Assembly: GCA_030704615.1 (NCBI GenBank)
Contig: CM060733.1
Span: 33,480,001 to 33,544,000 of the forward strand
Reading direction: 5' to 3'
DNA: 64,000 nucleotides
From: Takakia lepidozioides
Lineage: Eukaryota > Streptophyta > Takakiopsida > Takakiales > Takakiaceae
Both the position numbers and the translations under genes were made by a program. How positions within the stretch are numbered: the first letter of the stretch is position 1; each line of letters begins with the position of its first letter. Below the pieces are notes generated by a model that saw nothing but the letters and a program-made list of their open reading frames with translations, did not search any database and was not told the DNA's origin. This document shows, one piece after another, positions 34,646 to 44,394 of the stretch.

Positions 34646-35660
34646 AGGCATTTGTCTTCTGGACTTGTTTGGCGGGATCAGCACCGGATTGGCTACTGTG
34701 TTACAGGCAAGTGTACAAGTTCAGCGTTACCTGTATGTGGAGAGGGATGATACTGCACGACGCGTTTCACTTCGTCATGTTGCTCAGTTGGTACAGCAGT
34801 ACCCTGAGTTGTTGCCGGTGTCTGCAGTTCGTGGATATCAGCAGGCCTTGCCAGCAGACATTTCGTTGCTGGGGGCGCAGGATTTGGAGCGGGTTGGTTC
34901 CATTGATCTGGTAGTGGCAGGTTGGCCCTGCCAAGGGCATTCATCAGCCGGGCATGGCAATGGATTGCGAAACTCGAGGTCAGGTCTGTTTTGGGAGATG
35001 GTGCGGGTTTTGCGCCACTTGCAGCTTCATCAAGCTGTATCTCCAGCATACATCTTGGAGAATGTGCCACTGATGGGCGATTCTTGGGCCAGGGTGATGG
35101 CCAGTGTGCATCAAGTCCGGTCGTGGCTTGGATCAGCAGTGTTGCTAGATGCAGCTACAGTGCTCATCGTCCACGGCTATGTTGGACTAACTTGATGCCA
35201 CCCGCACTGCTCAAGCGTGCATTTGATGGGGTGCAGCGGCCAGCACATCTCACAGTGGATAGCATTCTGGACACAGGGAGGCAGTCTCAGCGTGTGAGAC
35301 ACGATGACCGTTCGCCTTTGGCAGTGGTCAACAAGGTGGGTCAACCACGAGCAACATTACCTACACTGCTCAGCTTCCCAGGATCGCATGCTTTCCGGGA
35401 TAGTGGACCTGGCCTCCTGTGGGATGCTCAGTTGCAGCAGTTAGTGGAGCCTAATGCTGACGAGCGTGAGCGGGCAATGGGTTTTACCACTGGTACCACG
35501 TCGGTGTCGTCTCTTTCTGAGGCATCACGTCGTCAGGTGTTGGGGCAAGCAATGGATCTCAATTGCTTGACCTGGATTATCAGCTTGGCTATGGCTGAGC
35601 AACGCAGAGTGCGGAGAACACTTCCCTATGGTCTCTCTGCCTACCGAGACGGTACAGGCA
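34600..35660 (+). pseudogene. Ty3-DNMT element: C5 DNA cytosine methyltransferase, Dnmt3-like
   Basis: Transfers methyl groups from SAM to cytosine in DNA. Motif I is LLDLFGGISTGL (about 34658), close to the LFDGIATGL form of Dnmt3/DRM enzymes. Motif IV is VVAGWPCQGHSS, with the catalytic Cys codon at 34929-34931. The GLRNSRSGLFWEMVRVL helix follows, and motif VI is YILENVPLMG (about 35051). After a one-base frameshift near 35155 come SAHRPRLCWTNL (motif VIII), ADERERAMGF (motif IX) and RRQVLGQAMDLN (motif X). The order I-IV-VI-VIII-IX-X matches a non-circularly-permuted enzyme of about 330 residues. It lies between protease and reverse transcriptase, inside pol. There is no separate reader domain in this part. 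Confidence 0.9.
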
Positions 35661-37352
35661 GTGAGTGGGGGCGAGCATGTGAGGACCACGGGGTGCAGGC
35701 ATCCATGGCACACGTGGGGGGTGCTCGAGGTTCAGAGGGAGTTGGCAGCCAAGGTGGCGGTGATAGATGAGGTTGGGGATTTTTCTCGGGTGGAGGAAGT
35801 CCTTGAGGATGAGATGATGGGGCAGGATGAGGCCTTGTCATTGACTGAGCGGTAGGGAGTACTGCTCAAGAGGTTGCAACATAGCAACCACTGGACGCGT
35901 CCTCTACCTCTAAGCCCACTGGACTTAAGGTTGCAGTTACGGAGGACAATTGGGAGCCTGACATTGGACCCATTGTCACCGGAGGAGAGAGACGATATAT
36001 GGCGGTTCCTGAGGGCTTACAGGAATTGCTTTGCCTTCAGTTTGAAGGACTTGGGAGCACTGAAGGGTCAAGAGATCCGTATTGAGTTGGCCACTGACAC
36101 GCCAATCTTTCGGAGACCCTATAGATACAGTGACATGGAGAGATCTTTGATTCAGATGAGGACTCAAGATCTCTGGGAGGCAGGTTTGGTGGAGCTCTCT
36201 GGTGGAGAGTATGCTTCAGCCACAGTGATGCCAGCCAAGAAGGATGTCTATGGCAATTGGACGGAGAGACGTATGTGGGGTGATTACCGGCCTGTAAATC
36301 GTCAGACCAAGTCCGATAAGTATGCCATGCCAACACCAGAGGAGATCTTTGATGCCATCGGGCATGCTAAGGTCTTTAGCACTTTGGATTTACGATCCGG
36401 ATATACTAATCAAGGAGGCGGACAAGCAGAAGACGACATTCTGGGGGATCAATGAGCACGGCAAGGATTGCCTATATCAGTGGCGGTTCTTACCATTTGG
36501 GCTTAAGAATGCTCCTGCAGAGTTTCAGAGAGTCATGGATAGGATTCTAGCAGGGGTGGACTTTGCTCGGTGCTACATAGATGACATCATCATCTTTAGT
36601 GTTACGGTGGAGGAGCATGAGAGACACCTTCAGGTGGTATTGGAGCGCTTGAGAGCGCACGGATTGAAGTTGCATCCGGGGAAGTGCAAGTTTTTCCACA
36701 ACCAGATTGAGTATCTGGGTCACATGATATATCCTGGAGGATTGGGGGTACAGCAGACTAAGGTAGAGGCCATTGCACAAATTCCACGCCCCACGGATGT
36801 GAGCCGAGTTCGAGCTTTCATGGGGTTGGCAAACTATTATAGACGGTTTGTCAAGGGATTTAGTACTATTGCAAAGGCTCTAACCAAGCTGACCAAGGTG
36901 GACCAGGAGTGGCAGTGGGAAGATGAGCAGGAACGAAATTTTCAAGAGCTCAAGGCGAGGTTGACCTCGGCGCCTATCCTGAGACGACTGGGCGTCCCTT
37001 TCAGCTGCATACGGATTGGAGCATGCTGGGGCTTGGAGCGGTGCTCACACAGGTGGATGATGAGGGAAGAGAGTTCGTAGTGGCTTATGCTAGCCGCTCG
37101 AACAACGCTGCAGAAGCTAAGTACAGCTCATATGAAGGAGAGTGCTTAGCTGCAGTGTGGGCCGTGGCACACTTCAGGTGCTATCTATACGACAATCTTT
37201 TCACCCTTGTCACGGATCACCAGCCACTCAAGTGGTTGATGGAGTCAGACAAGCTTACGGGGAAGCTTGCACGGTGGGCACTCATACTCCAGGAGTATGA
37301 CTTTCAGTTGTGCATCGACCGGGTTTGGTCAATCGGGATGCGGATGGATTGA
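35661..37352 (+). pseudogene. Ty3-DNMT element: reverse transcriptase and RNase H
   Basis: The frame opens in a linker, is cut by TAG at 35853-35855 and continues into reverse transcriptase: RMWGDYRPVNRQT, VFSTLDLRSGY, LPFGLKNAPAEFQRVMD and the catalytic YIDD (about 36575), then IEYLGHMIYPGG and FMGLANYYRRFVKGF. A small deletion and frame change lies at about 36410 just after SGY, and another frame change at about 36985. RNase H reads HTDWSMLGLGAVLTQ, YASRSNNAAEAKYSSYEGE and TDHQPLKWLM. It resembles Ty3/gypsy pol but diverges clearly from element 1 in the same window. Confidence 0.9.
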
Positions 37353-39000
37353 GTCGCAATCCATGCACGAGCCAGCAGGATGACACTGGAGCTCGGTGGC
37401 ATGGTGAGACGGACGAGGAGATGGTGCCGGGATGGCACGCATCTGCATTTTTGTGTATCTTGGCATCGGGAGGTCAGGTTGGACCTACAACATGGATGAC
37501 TGTAGACGGAGTGTCTGAGGACCCTGAGGCTAGTGATGAGCCAGGTGGTGCCAGAGATATACATGAGGATTCGGCTGTGTTGGACTACCTCCGCACGGGA
37601 GACACGGCAGCCACTGTGACTGCCAGGGAGAGGGATCGGATCCTGCAACGAGCCAAGAGGTTCAAGTGGGAGGGGATACACCTACTTCGAGTGTGGGAGG
37701 ATGGTCGAGTGAGGATTGTGCCTCACCCCACACAGCGTGCACGGTTAGTGCGGCATGCCCATGAGGAGTTGGGGCATTTTGGAGTGCGACGCACTCACAG
37801 TTTACTGCAGGGGCAGTATTGGTGGCGTGGTATGCATACAGAGGTGCAACAGTTCGTGGTTAGGTGCATGGTGTGTGACAGGGTGCGTGCTTCATTCAAC
37901 GCCCCTACACCACAGTTGCATCTTTTACCAATCATGGGATTGGGCTACAGGTGGAGTCTTGACTTCGCAGGACCGTTGCCACTGACTATGCGCCACCACA
38001 GATATGTGTTGGTGATGGTGGAGCACTTCTCCAAGTGGATTGAGTTGGTTCCATTGCCTGACAAGGCTAGTGAGGGGGCTGCGTATGCATTCTTGGATCG
38101 TGTGCTTAGCCATTTGGTGCTCCAGCTGAGGTACTCACGGACCAAGGGAGAGAGTTCTTGGGGGAGTTTCAGGCTTTGTGTGATAAAGCCTTGATAGACC
38201 ACCGCACCACTTCTCGGGATCATCCTGAGGCCGATGGCTTGGCAGAGAGAGTTGTTCAGACGGTGAAGAGGGATTTGTGCAAGTATGGCTTGCAGAAGGG
38301 ACACCTAGGAGATTGGGATCTTCAGGTTCCTTGGTTAGCCATGGGCTACAGGTTCAGCAAACAAGCATCACTTGCCTCCTTCTCACCATATTTCCTTCTC
38401 TTTGGCCGAGAGCCGGATTTGCCTACAGCCATTCGTAGGGACACTGCTCAAGTCCTTAACCTTGACGATTCGGACGTGTGGGTACGTGCATGTATTCAGC
38501 GTGCAGAGTTGTTCAAGAAAGTCATGCCCATGGCTTTTGAGAACCTTGCCATTGCACAACACTGTGATACGTTGAGGTATGCCACTATACGTGGTGGAGG
38601 ATATCGTCTTGGGGTTCGGAGGTTTAGCCCTGGTGACTATGTTTATTTGCAGCAGACTGCTTCTACGACTCTGGATGTTACTGCAGGGCGTGTTATTTTG
38701 AGGGTTCGAGAGGTGTTGCCCTCAAGGGTCTTGATCTTGGAGGGTCGGGATGGCATGACTTGGAAGGACCATGTGCGTAATTGTGCGCCATATCACCTTC
38801 CCAATGTCGATGGCAGAGTTCACCCAAACTTGGCAGTGGTACCTGCAGGTTTGAGGTGCATGCTCTGTGGGTCTGCCAAAGGGGCAGCCACCATGCTGGT
38901 GTGTGATCGATGCTCAAGGGGTTGGCATATGGGATGCTTGACTCCACCTCTTGAGAAGGTTCCTGACGGAGATTGGTTGTGTCCACACTGCTTGGGATAG
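37310..39000 (+). pseudogene. Ty3-DNMT element: integrase with C-terminal PHD finger
   Basis: DADGLSRNP links RNase H to integrase. The H2C2 region is HAHEELGHFGVRRTHS and CMVCDRV. The catalytic core reads WSLDFAGPLPL (first Asp); a one-base change near 38130 leads to the second Asp block just before GEFQALCDKALID, and HPEADGLAERVVQTVK gives the Glu. A GPY-like region follows (RFSPGDYVYLQQ, WKDHVRNCAPYHLP). The last 48 residues form a PHD finger. Typical chromoviruses carry a chromodomain at this place. The PHD stays in frame with the integrase, so it belongs to the same polyprotein. Confidence 0.9.
38857..39000 (+). other. PHD zinc finger at the integrase C-terminus
   Basis: A complete C4HC3 set: CMLC, then 11 residues, CDRC, then WHMGC, then WLCPHC, ending two residues later at the stop codon. 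PHD fingers read the histone H3 tail, usually the methylation state of Lys4 or the unmodified N-terminus. The order integrase core - PHD suggests a chromatin-targeting tail. All eight zinc ligands are intact in an otherwise broken copy. Confidence 0.9.
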
Positions 39001-39259
39001 TGGCAGTGGACATGACTGGAGGCAGCTAACAAGACATGGGAGGCCAAGCTCATAGGAGTCAATACATGAGATCCCAAGCTCAAGTTCACAGGTTGCAAGA
39101 CGGCGACTAACGATGGGGCAACTCTTGCACCCGACCTCTTGATCTATCGAGTTTGAGTGTAGTAGGGATAGTGGTGGAGGACTTAGTGAGGCTATGGTCA
39201 GTATCACATCTTGTGGCTACCTGGACTTAGAGGGACCTAAGCACTAGCTAGGGGGACGA

Positions 39260-39447
39260 TTGTGTGGACTAGTGACTGCCATAGTGGGCAGTATAGTGGC
39301 AGCCTAGTGACTGACTAGTTGTAGCCTAGTGGTTGGACTAGTGGCTGGACTAGTGGTGGACTAGTGATATACTAGTGTGTGGCGTGCACATGTGTTGTGT
39401 GGTTTTGGACAGCGATGTAGTGTGTAGCGATATGTATGCGCATGACA
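39260..39447 (+). repeat. Repeat B1 of the Ty3-DNMT element
   Basis: 188 bp rich in GGACTAGTG motifs, about 98 percent identical to B2. It begins TTGTGTGGAC directly after a G-rich stretch (GCTAGGGGGACGA, about 39247-39259) that could be the polypurine tract, and ends TGACA. With the next bases it forms the palindrome TGACAGCTGTCA across the B1/A2 junction. Confidence 0.85.
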
Positions 39448-39450
39448 GCT

Positions 39451-39754
39451 GTCAAGTTATTTTACCACTAGTGTGAAACTAGCTAGGAAATAGCTAGCTT
39501 TTACATATTGACATTTGGGATTGGCCCAAGTGTCAATCCAGGGGTCAAGGCAGATTTAGGCCCTGGAGTGGTTATCTTCACGGCAAGCGCGGGAGGCTCA
39601 TCGAGCCTCACCGCGCCTAGCTATGGCGCCGTAGTGTGGATTCCCCATGGCGTGGGGTGCACTTTGCTTGACTTGTATTTGAGTGATGAGGTTATATATG
39701 CATGAGTTTATGCTTCAGATTTGTGAGCTCGTGCTTGTATTATTCTTCTTTATC
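39451..39754 (+). repeat. Repeat A2 of the Ty3-DNMT element
   Basis: Second copy of the 304-315 bp A block, starting GTCAAGTTATTTTACC and ending TTCTTTATC. It is flanked on both sides by B blocks, unlike A1. Confidence 0.9.
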
Positions 39755-39756
39755 TA

Positions 39757-39945
39757 TTGTGTGGACTAGTGACTGCCATAGTGGGCAGCATAGTGGCAGC
39801 CTAGTGACTGACTAGTTGTAGCCTAGTGGTTGGACTAGTGGCTGGACTAGTGGTGGACTAGTGATATACTAGTGTGTGGTGTGCACATGTGTTGTGTGGT
39901 TTTGGACAGCGATGTAGTTGTGTAGCGATATGTATGCGCACGACA
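39757..39945 (+). repeat. Repeat B2, right end of the Ty3-DNMT element
   Basis: 189 bp, the same sequence as B1 except for about four substitutions or indels. It ends GCGCACGACA, followed immediately by the target duplication (TCCCT) and the rest of the MULE intron. Confidence 0.88.
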
Positions 39946-40489
39946 TCCCTTTCACAATTTATCCACTTGCAGAAGTAGTGGATGTACGCACACTGGCAGC
40001 ATCTGACATTCTGCATTTGAACAGTTCCCATTGTACACGTTGATGGTCTTCGACGAGTGGCTTAACGGTATACCAGTTGCGTACATCATATGCGCGCGTG
40101 AGCGGACAGCAGACATGGTGCCGTGGATGGCAGCCTTGCGGGACTCTCTCCTCGCAGAAATGCCGGACTGGCGACCCAATGCCTTCATTGTGGACGATGC
40201 CGACGCCGAAATAAACGCCATTACGTAAGTTTCATGTACCCTCCTGTACACTCGCGTGCAAGTCCGTCGTCTGCTTCCATTGTCTGTCTCTTCGGCAAGT
40301 CCCCTGCCATACAACGCAGTCTTGGCTGCAAGTCCGGCCCATTCATTTCTGCAAGTCTCCTGACAAATCAGTCCGCTGGTAATGTCCTCTAGCGAAGTCC
40401 GCTGGAAGACTCACTTGCGCAAGTACGCTGCAAGGTCAGTCTGCTCGGGTGTGCTGCCAGCAATGTTTGGGTAAGTCTGTTGCCGGTCT

Positions 40490-41000
40490 CCTAAGGGCAA
40501 GTCCGCTGGCAGACCAGTCCGCCGGAGGGGACTGTTCGCAAGCAGTCCGCTGCAAGACTCACGTGCGCCAGTTTGCTGCGACCTCAGTCTGGTCCAGCAA
40601 GTCCGCTGGCAAGCAGGTCCACCGGAGGGGACTGTTCGCAAGCAGTCCGTTGCAAAACTCACGTGCGCCAGTTTGTTGCGACCTCAGTCTGGTCGAGCAA
40701 GTCCGCTCGCAGGCGAGTCCGCCGGATGGAACTGTTTGCAAGCAGTCTGCTGCAAGACTCACGTGCGCCAGTCTACTGCGACCTCACTCTGGTCCAGCAA
40801 GTCCGCTGGTAGGCAGGTCCGCCGGAGGGGACTGTTCGCAAGCAGTCCGCTGCAAGACTCACGTGCGCCAGTCTACTGCGACCTCACTCTGGTCCGCTGG
40901 CAGACGAGTCCGCCGGAGGGGACTGTTCGGAAGTCTGCTGGCAACCCAGTCCGGTCGGGATGCCCTCTGGCCAAGTCCGTTGCAAGACTCACTTACGTAA
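40490..41000 (+). repeat. 100-bp tandem repeat inside a MULE transposase intron
   Basis: Five units mark themselves by GCCGGAGGGGACTG-type text at 40521, 40621, 40721, 40821 and 40912, i.e. 100-bp steps with the last shortened to 91. Each contains several AGTCCGCTG motifs and CAAGACTCACGTGCGCCAG. Looser copies run from about 40250 to 41150. Confidence 0.9.
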
Positions 41001-42539
41001 GTCCACTGCGAGGTCAGCGTGGTCACGTTTGCTGGCAGTGTCGTGAGGGCAACACTCATGGCAGGTCAGAGTGGGCGAGTCTGCTGCCTGAACAAATCCG
41101 TTTGGAACAAACGGGCAGACTAGTCAACTAGACAGTCTACTGGGTTAGTGCCCAAATCCACCGGCAAGTCCTCTTTGAAGTCTCTCATGTGGGCATGTGT
41201 ACTTTGCAGGGCTGTTTTTTGAGGAGTGCTAATTTTCCTGTGCCTTTGGCATGTCCGGCGGGCTTGGATGAAGCAATCATGCACGAAAACCAAAGATCCT
41301 ATCACTGCCGCAAACTTGCTGAAAGATATGGGAGACCTCATGTACTGTAGAGGTGGACCAATCAATCCCAAAGAAGGTCTTGCATGGGTAGCAACAACGC
41401 TCCGACGCATGAGAAAGAAATATCCGAATGGGCATGAATTTCTGGACTACATCGATAAGGAATGGCGTCCTAAAATAGCAATGTGGTGTACAGCAGCTTG
41501 CCATGTTCCGCATGCTAGTCAAGACACCAATGCTAGCATTGAGGCATACCATGGAAACTTGAAGGCAAGACTGAGGATGGGGAAAGGCAAATGACTGGGC
41601 GTAGAGTGGATTGGCTCATATGGGAACTCACAGGCCGTGTGCTAACACACTACTGGTATGCAATTCACCTAAAGACGCACGGATTCATAAGGAATGTCAA
41701 ACAGGAGAAGTACATGTCCAGTTCTGTGCTTGCGGCACGCGATATCCCAGCTTGCAATGTCACTCTTCCGTTCTATCCTAGGCAACCAGCCTATGTTCTA
41801 AGCACCAATCACCCAAACACAATTTACATTGTTTACAACCCCGGATGCGAATGGGCTTCTTGCACTTGCCCATGGGCAATGAAGGGCAATTTGTGCAAGC
41901 ATCAAGTCCGAGTCCTGAAGTTGCTTCATCCACACTTGCAGGATGGACTCATAGTGCGCGCTTGTGGCACGGCGCTGGGAACCATTCATGGAGGATTGCA
42001 TAATGTGTTTAGGGTTCATGCAAGTGTCGGCGACGAAGAGGGTTTGGGAAATGCAACAGAGGGCCCTTCCACAGATGACTTCCCCTATGATGCAGAGCCT
42101 ATCCTCGTACCATCCTCCATGGATGAAGAATTTGCAGACATACTTCGCATTGTTGGGGACGACAAATACCTGCAGAAACATGTGTTGTCTTCTCTTCGTA
42201 TCTGTAGGGGGCAGCTTGTTGATATTCTCGCCAAGAGTGCTACAAGAATGCTGCACCCTGCGGCAGCAAAGAACTTCCGTCCTGTAAATGACAACAACAA
42301 TATGTCGCTGAAAAGGAAACGAGATTTTGTTGAGGCATGGAAAACGCGACCCAGGGTCTTACACAAAACAGGGAAGAAGGTTGGTGCCCCAACACCTGTA
42401 GCACACATATACTCCACAATCCGGAGAGTCACAGACCGTATACCAGTTTTAAAGTAGAGTAGGAAATGTAAGAAATGGTACAGTATCATTCTCCCCATGA
42501 AATAAAATTTCGGTGGTACGATTGCATGTGCACCAGACG

Positions 42540-43110
42540 TCCAACCTGCCTGCCAACCAGCCTGGTAAACCAGTCTTCTGGCGTCTGAACCAGTCTGCTC
42601 AATCAGTCTTCTACCGTCTGATCTAGTCTGCTCAACCAGTCTTCTGGTGTCTGAACTAGTCTGCTCAACCACTCTTCTGGTATCTGAACCAGTCTGCTGT
42701 ACCAGGCTGGGACTCAGTCTTCAAACAGTCTGCTGTGCCAGCCTTCTCCTGAGCAGACCAGTCTCCCGGTTCTGAACGTGCCTGCACCTGGCTGACCAGT
42801 GAGCCTCATGCGGTCTGCCCATCAGACTGGCCATTCTCAGCACGGTGGACTCTCTTACTCTGCTGACCAGACTTGGCAGTCTACTGGCCAATGCCATCCG
42901 CCTGTACTATACCACTCCGGTGACTCTCGACAGTCTGCTCACCAGTGCAGACTCTTGGTTCCCAATCGCATCTGTCAGTCTGCCGGACTGGTCCCAACTC
43001 CTCAGTTTGTCGGACTCTCGTCAGTCTGGCGACATTGCCATCTGTCTGCTCACAAGCCTAGGCATACCCTCTTCCCGTACTCTGGCAGTCTGCTACTCTC
43101 GGCTGTTTGC
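42540..43110 (+). repeat. CAGTCTGCT/CAGTCTTCT short tandem repeats
   Basis: Repeats of the type CTGAACCAGTCTGCTCAACC and CAGTCTTCTGGTGTCTGAAC cover the gap between the transposase stop and the ULP-like gene. Same motif family as in the terminal repeats; no coding frame is supported. Confidence 0.75.
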
Positions 43111-43351
43111 TGACCAGTAGATTCCCTTGGTATGTTAAACAAAATGATTGTGTGTGCATAGGTAAGTCCGCTTAACAACATGCAATGAATTGGTCACAAA
43201 TCTACAGCGACTACTCCACACTGCACTCATATGCGACCAATAGGATGTGTATACAAAGTCATATTTTATTTCGTTGCAAAAGCTCAAAAACATGCTTACA
43301 TGACAAATACGTCCTATGGTGCACCTCTAAATCTCGGACCCAGATGGATAT

Positions 43352-44394
43352 CTATGAGGATACTGCTTTCTCAGCAGCACTCAAACCAGTCATGATGTAC
43401 TTAAGACACTGCATCCGTTGGCCAAGTGCAAACTTGAACGTAAACCAGTGTTTCGTGAAAGGTACTCCTCTCTCTGCCCTTTTAGAAGAGGTTCGAGTAT
43501 GCCCAGTTTGTAGCCATTCATAATATCCTTGGATGAAGGACATGACGTAAAACCCGCATTCCCAGCTGAATGGCTGTTGGGGCACTTCAGGCTGGTTGAA
43601 CTGAAATGCCCTAACCTCCTCCCAACCCGGTGAATCAACACTGTAGCCTAAACACTCCGCATGCAGCTTCCGTATCCATGACAAAACATATGGGCAACCA
43701 TGCAAAGACTCGATGGAGTTCATGTGAGTGTAGCAACCTTTCCGCACATCGATGACAACAACACTCCAGTGCGCCCTGCAAGACAAATCTCATGAGTCTC
43801 ACGGCAGCAGTCCACTCAGCAGACCACTCCAATTGCCTCTCCAGCAGACTCTACAAACTCCCACACTGCACGGGTTCCACTACACCGACTCGGCAGAGTC
43901 ACGACTCAACAGACTCAGAAGACTCATCACCCAGCAGACTCGGCATAATGAGGCGATGGCGATGTCAGGTCATGCACATCTTGCATTGAAACATCCGAAC
44001 CCACCCCATACCGTGCGCGCACCTCCGCCAAAGTGCGGGCCTTTGGATTTGCGCCACGAAGTCTGGCGGTGGCCGCATTCACCACCCTCATTGAACTTTG
44101 AACTGGCCACGGCTTGAAGCCAGGTGGGATATAGCGCTTGTTTTTGCAACCCGTGTCAACACAATGGCGGTTTAGCTGCACTTTGTCCTTGATAATTTCA
44201 CTACAGAAGGGACAGTGGAGCTTATCCTTCTGCCAGTTGGAGTATGCAGGCTTCACTGCGCGGAGGTCTAAGAATGCTTCGACTATTTTCGCATCATACT
44301 CCTCAGGTGAGTACCAGTACCTTCGCTCCTTTAGCCTAGACTTGTGCATGAAATGCAACCAGTCTGCTCCACCCTTTGCACAAGCATCCTCCAT
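43352..44394 (-). CDS. ULP1-like (C48) cysteine protease with N-terminal zinc finger, MULE cargo
   Basis: ULP1 proteases process and remove SUMO-like modifiers. Two exons with matching phase: 44394-44012 (ATG start, donor GT) and 43775-43352, total 268 residues. Exon 1 encodes a Cys/His finger (LHCPFCSEIIKDKVQLNRHC). Exon 2 encodes AHWSVVVIDV (catalytic His), THMNSIESL, then PQQPFSWECGFYVMSF (oxyanion Gln and catalytic Cys). The Asp expected in the YDSL-like position is Asn, so activity may be altered. ULP-like genes are known passengers of plant MULEs (Kaonashi-type). Transcription opposes the transposase. No stop or frameshift is seen, unlike the transposase. The intron holds CAGCAGACTC repeats. 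Confidence 0.78.

Larger units (their letters stand above)
28368..39945 (+). mobile_element. Ty3/gypsy retrotransposon encoding a DNA methyltransferase and a PHD finger
   Basis: An 11.6-kb element inserted in an intron of the MULE transposase. CATCCCT occurs at both flanks (28361-28367 and 39944-39950), so a 5-bp duplication such as TCCCT fits. Termini are (T)GTC and GACA. Order: repeat A1, long repetitive leader, gag with two zinc knuckles, aspartic protease, DNA cytosine methyltransferase, reverse transcriptase, RNase H, integrase with C-terminal PHD finger, then B1-A2-B2 repeats. A1 and A2, and B1 and B2, differ at roughly 2-3 percent of sites. Stops and frameshifts make this copy inactive. 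Confidence 0.93.
27183..42457 (+). pseudogene. MULE transposase (FAR1/MuDR type) with SWIM finger, split by Ty3 insertion
   Basis: Exons: about 27183-27500 (N-terminal), about 27632-28352, 40025-40224 and 41210-42457. The Ty3 element lies in the intron 28353-40024, which without it is about 95 bp with a GC donor and AG acceptor. The core reads STFGTNHHK joined to FPLYTLMVFDEWLNG, then FIVDDADAEINAI (second Asp), FLCLWHVRRAW and DTNASIEAYHGNLKA (Glu). The SWIM finger is CEWASCTCPWAMKGNLCKH. The first catalytic Asp, expected in DSTFGTN, is Val. Other defects are an in-frame TGA at 41220-41222 and single-base frameshifts near 27735 and 41592. Intron 40225-41209 is filled by a 100-bp tandem repeat. 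The element cannot move by itself, though its ends may still be mobilised in trans. Confidence 0.85.

Noticed and set aside
31718-39000. Stop-codon reassignment to explain in-frame TAG, TGA and TAA
   Set aside because: The intact ACS-like, ULP-like and Dof-like genes use standard stops and have none internally; C-to-T decay explains the stops in the elements.
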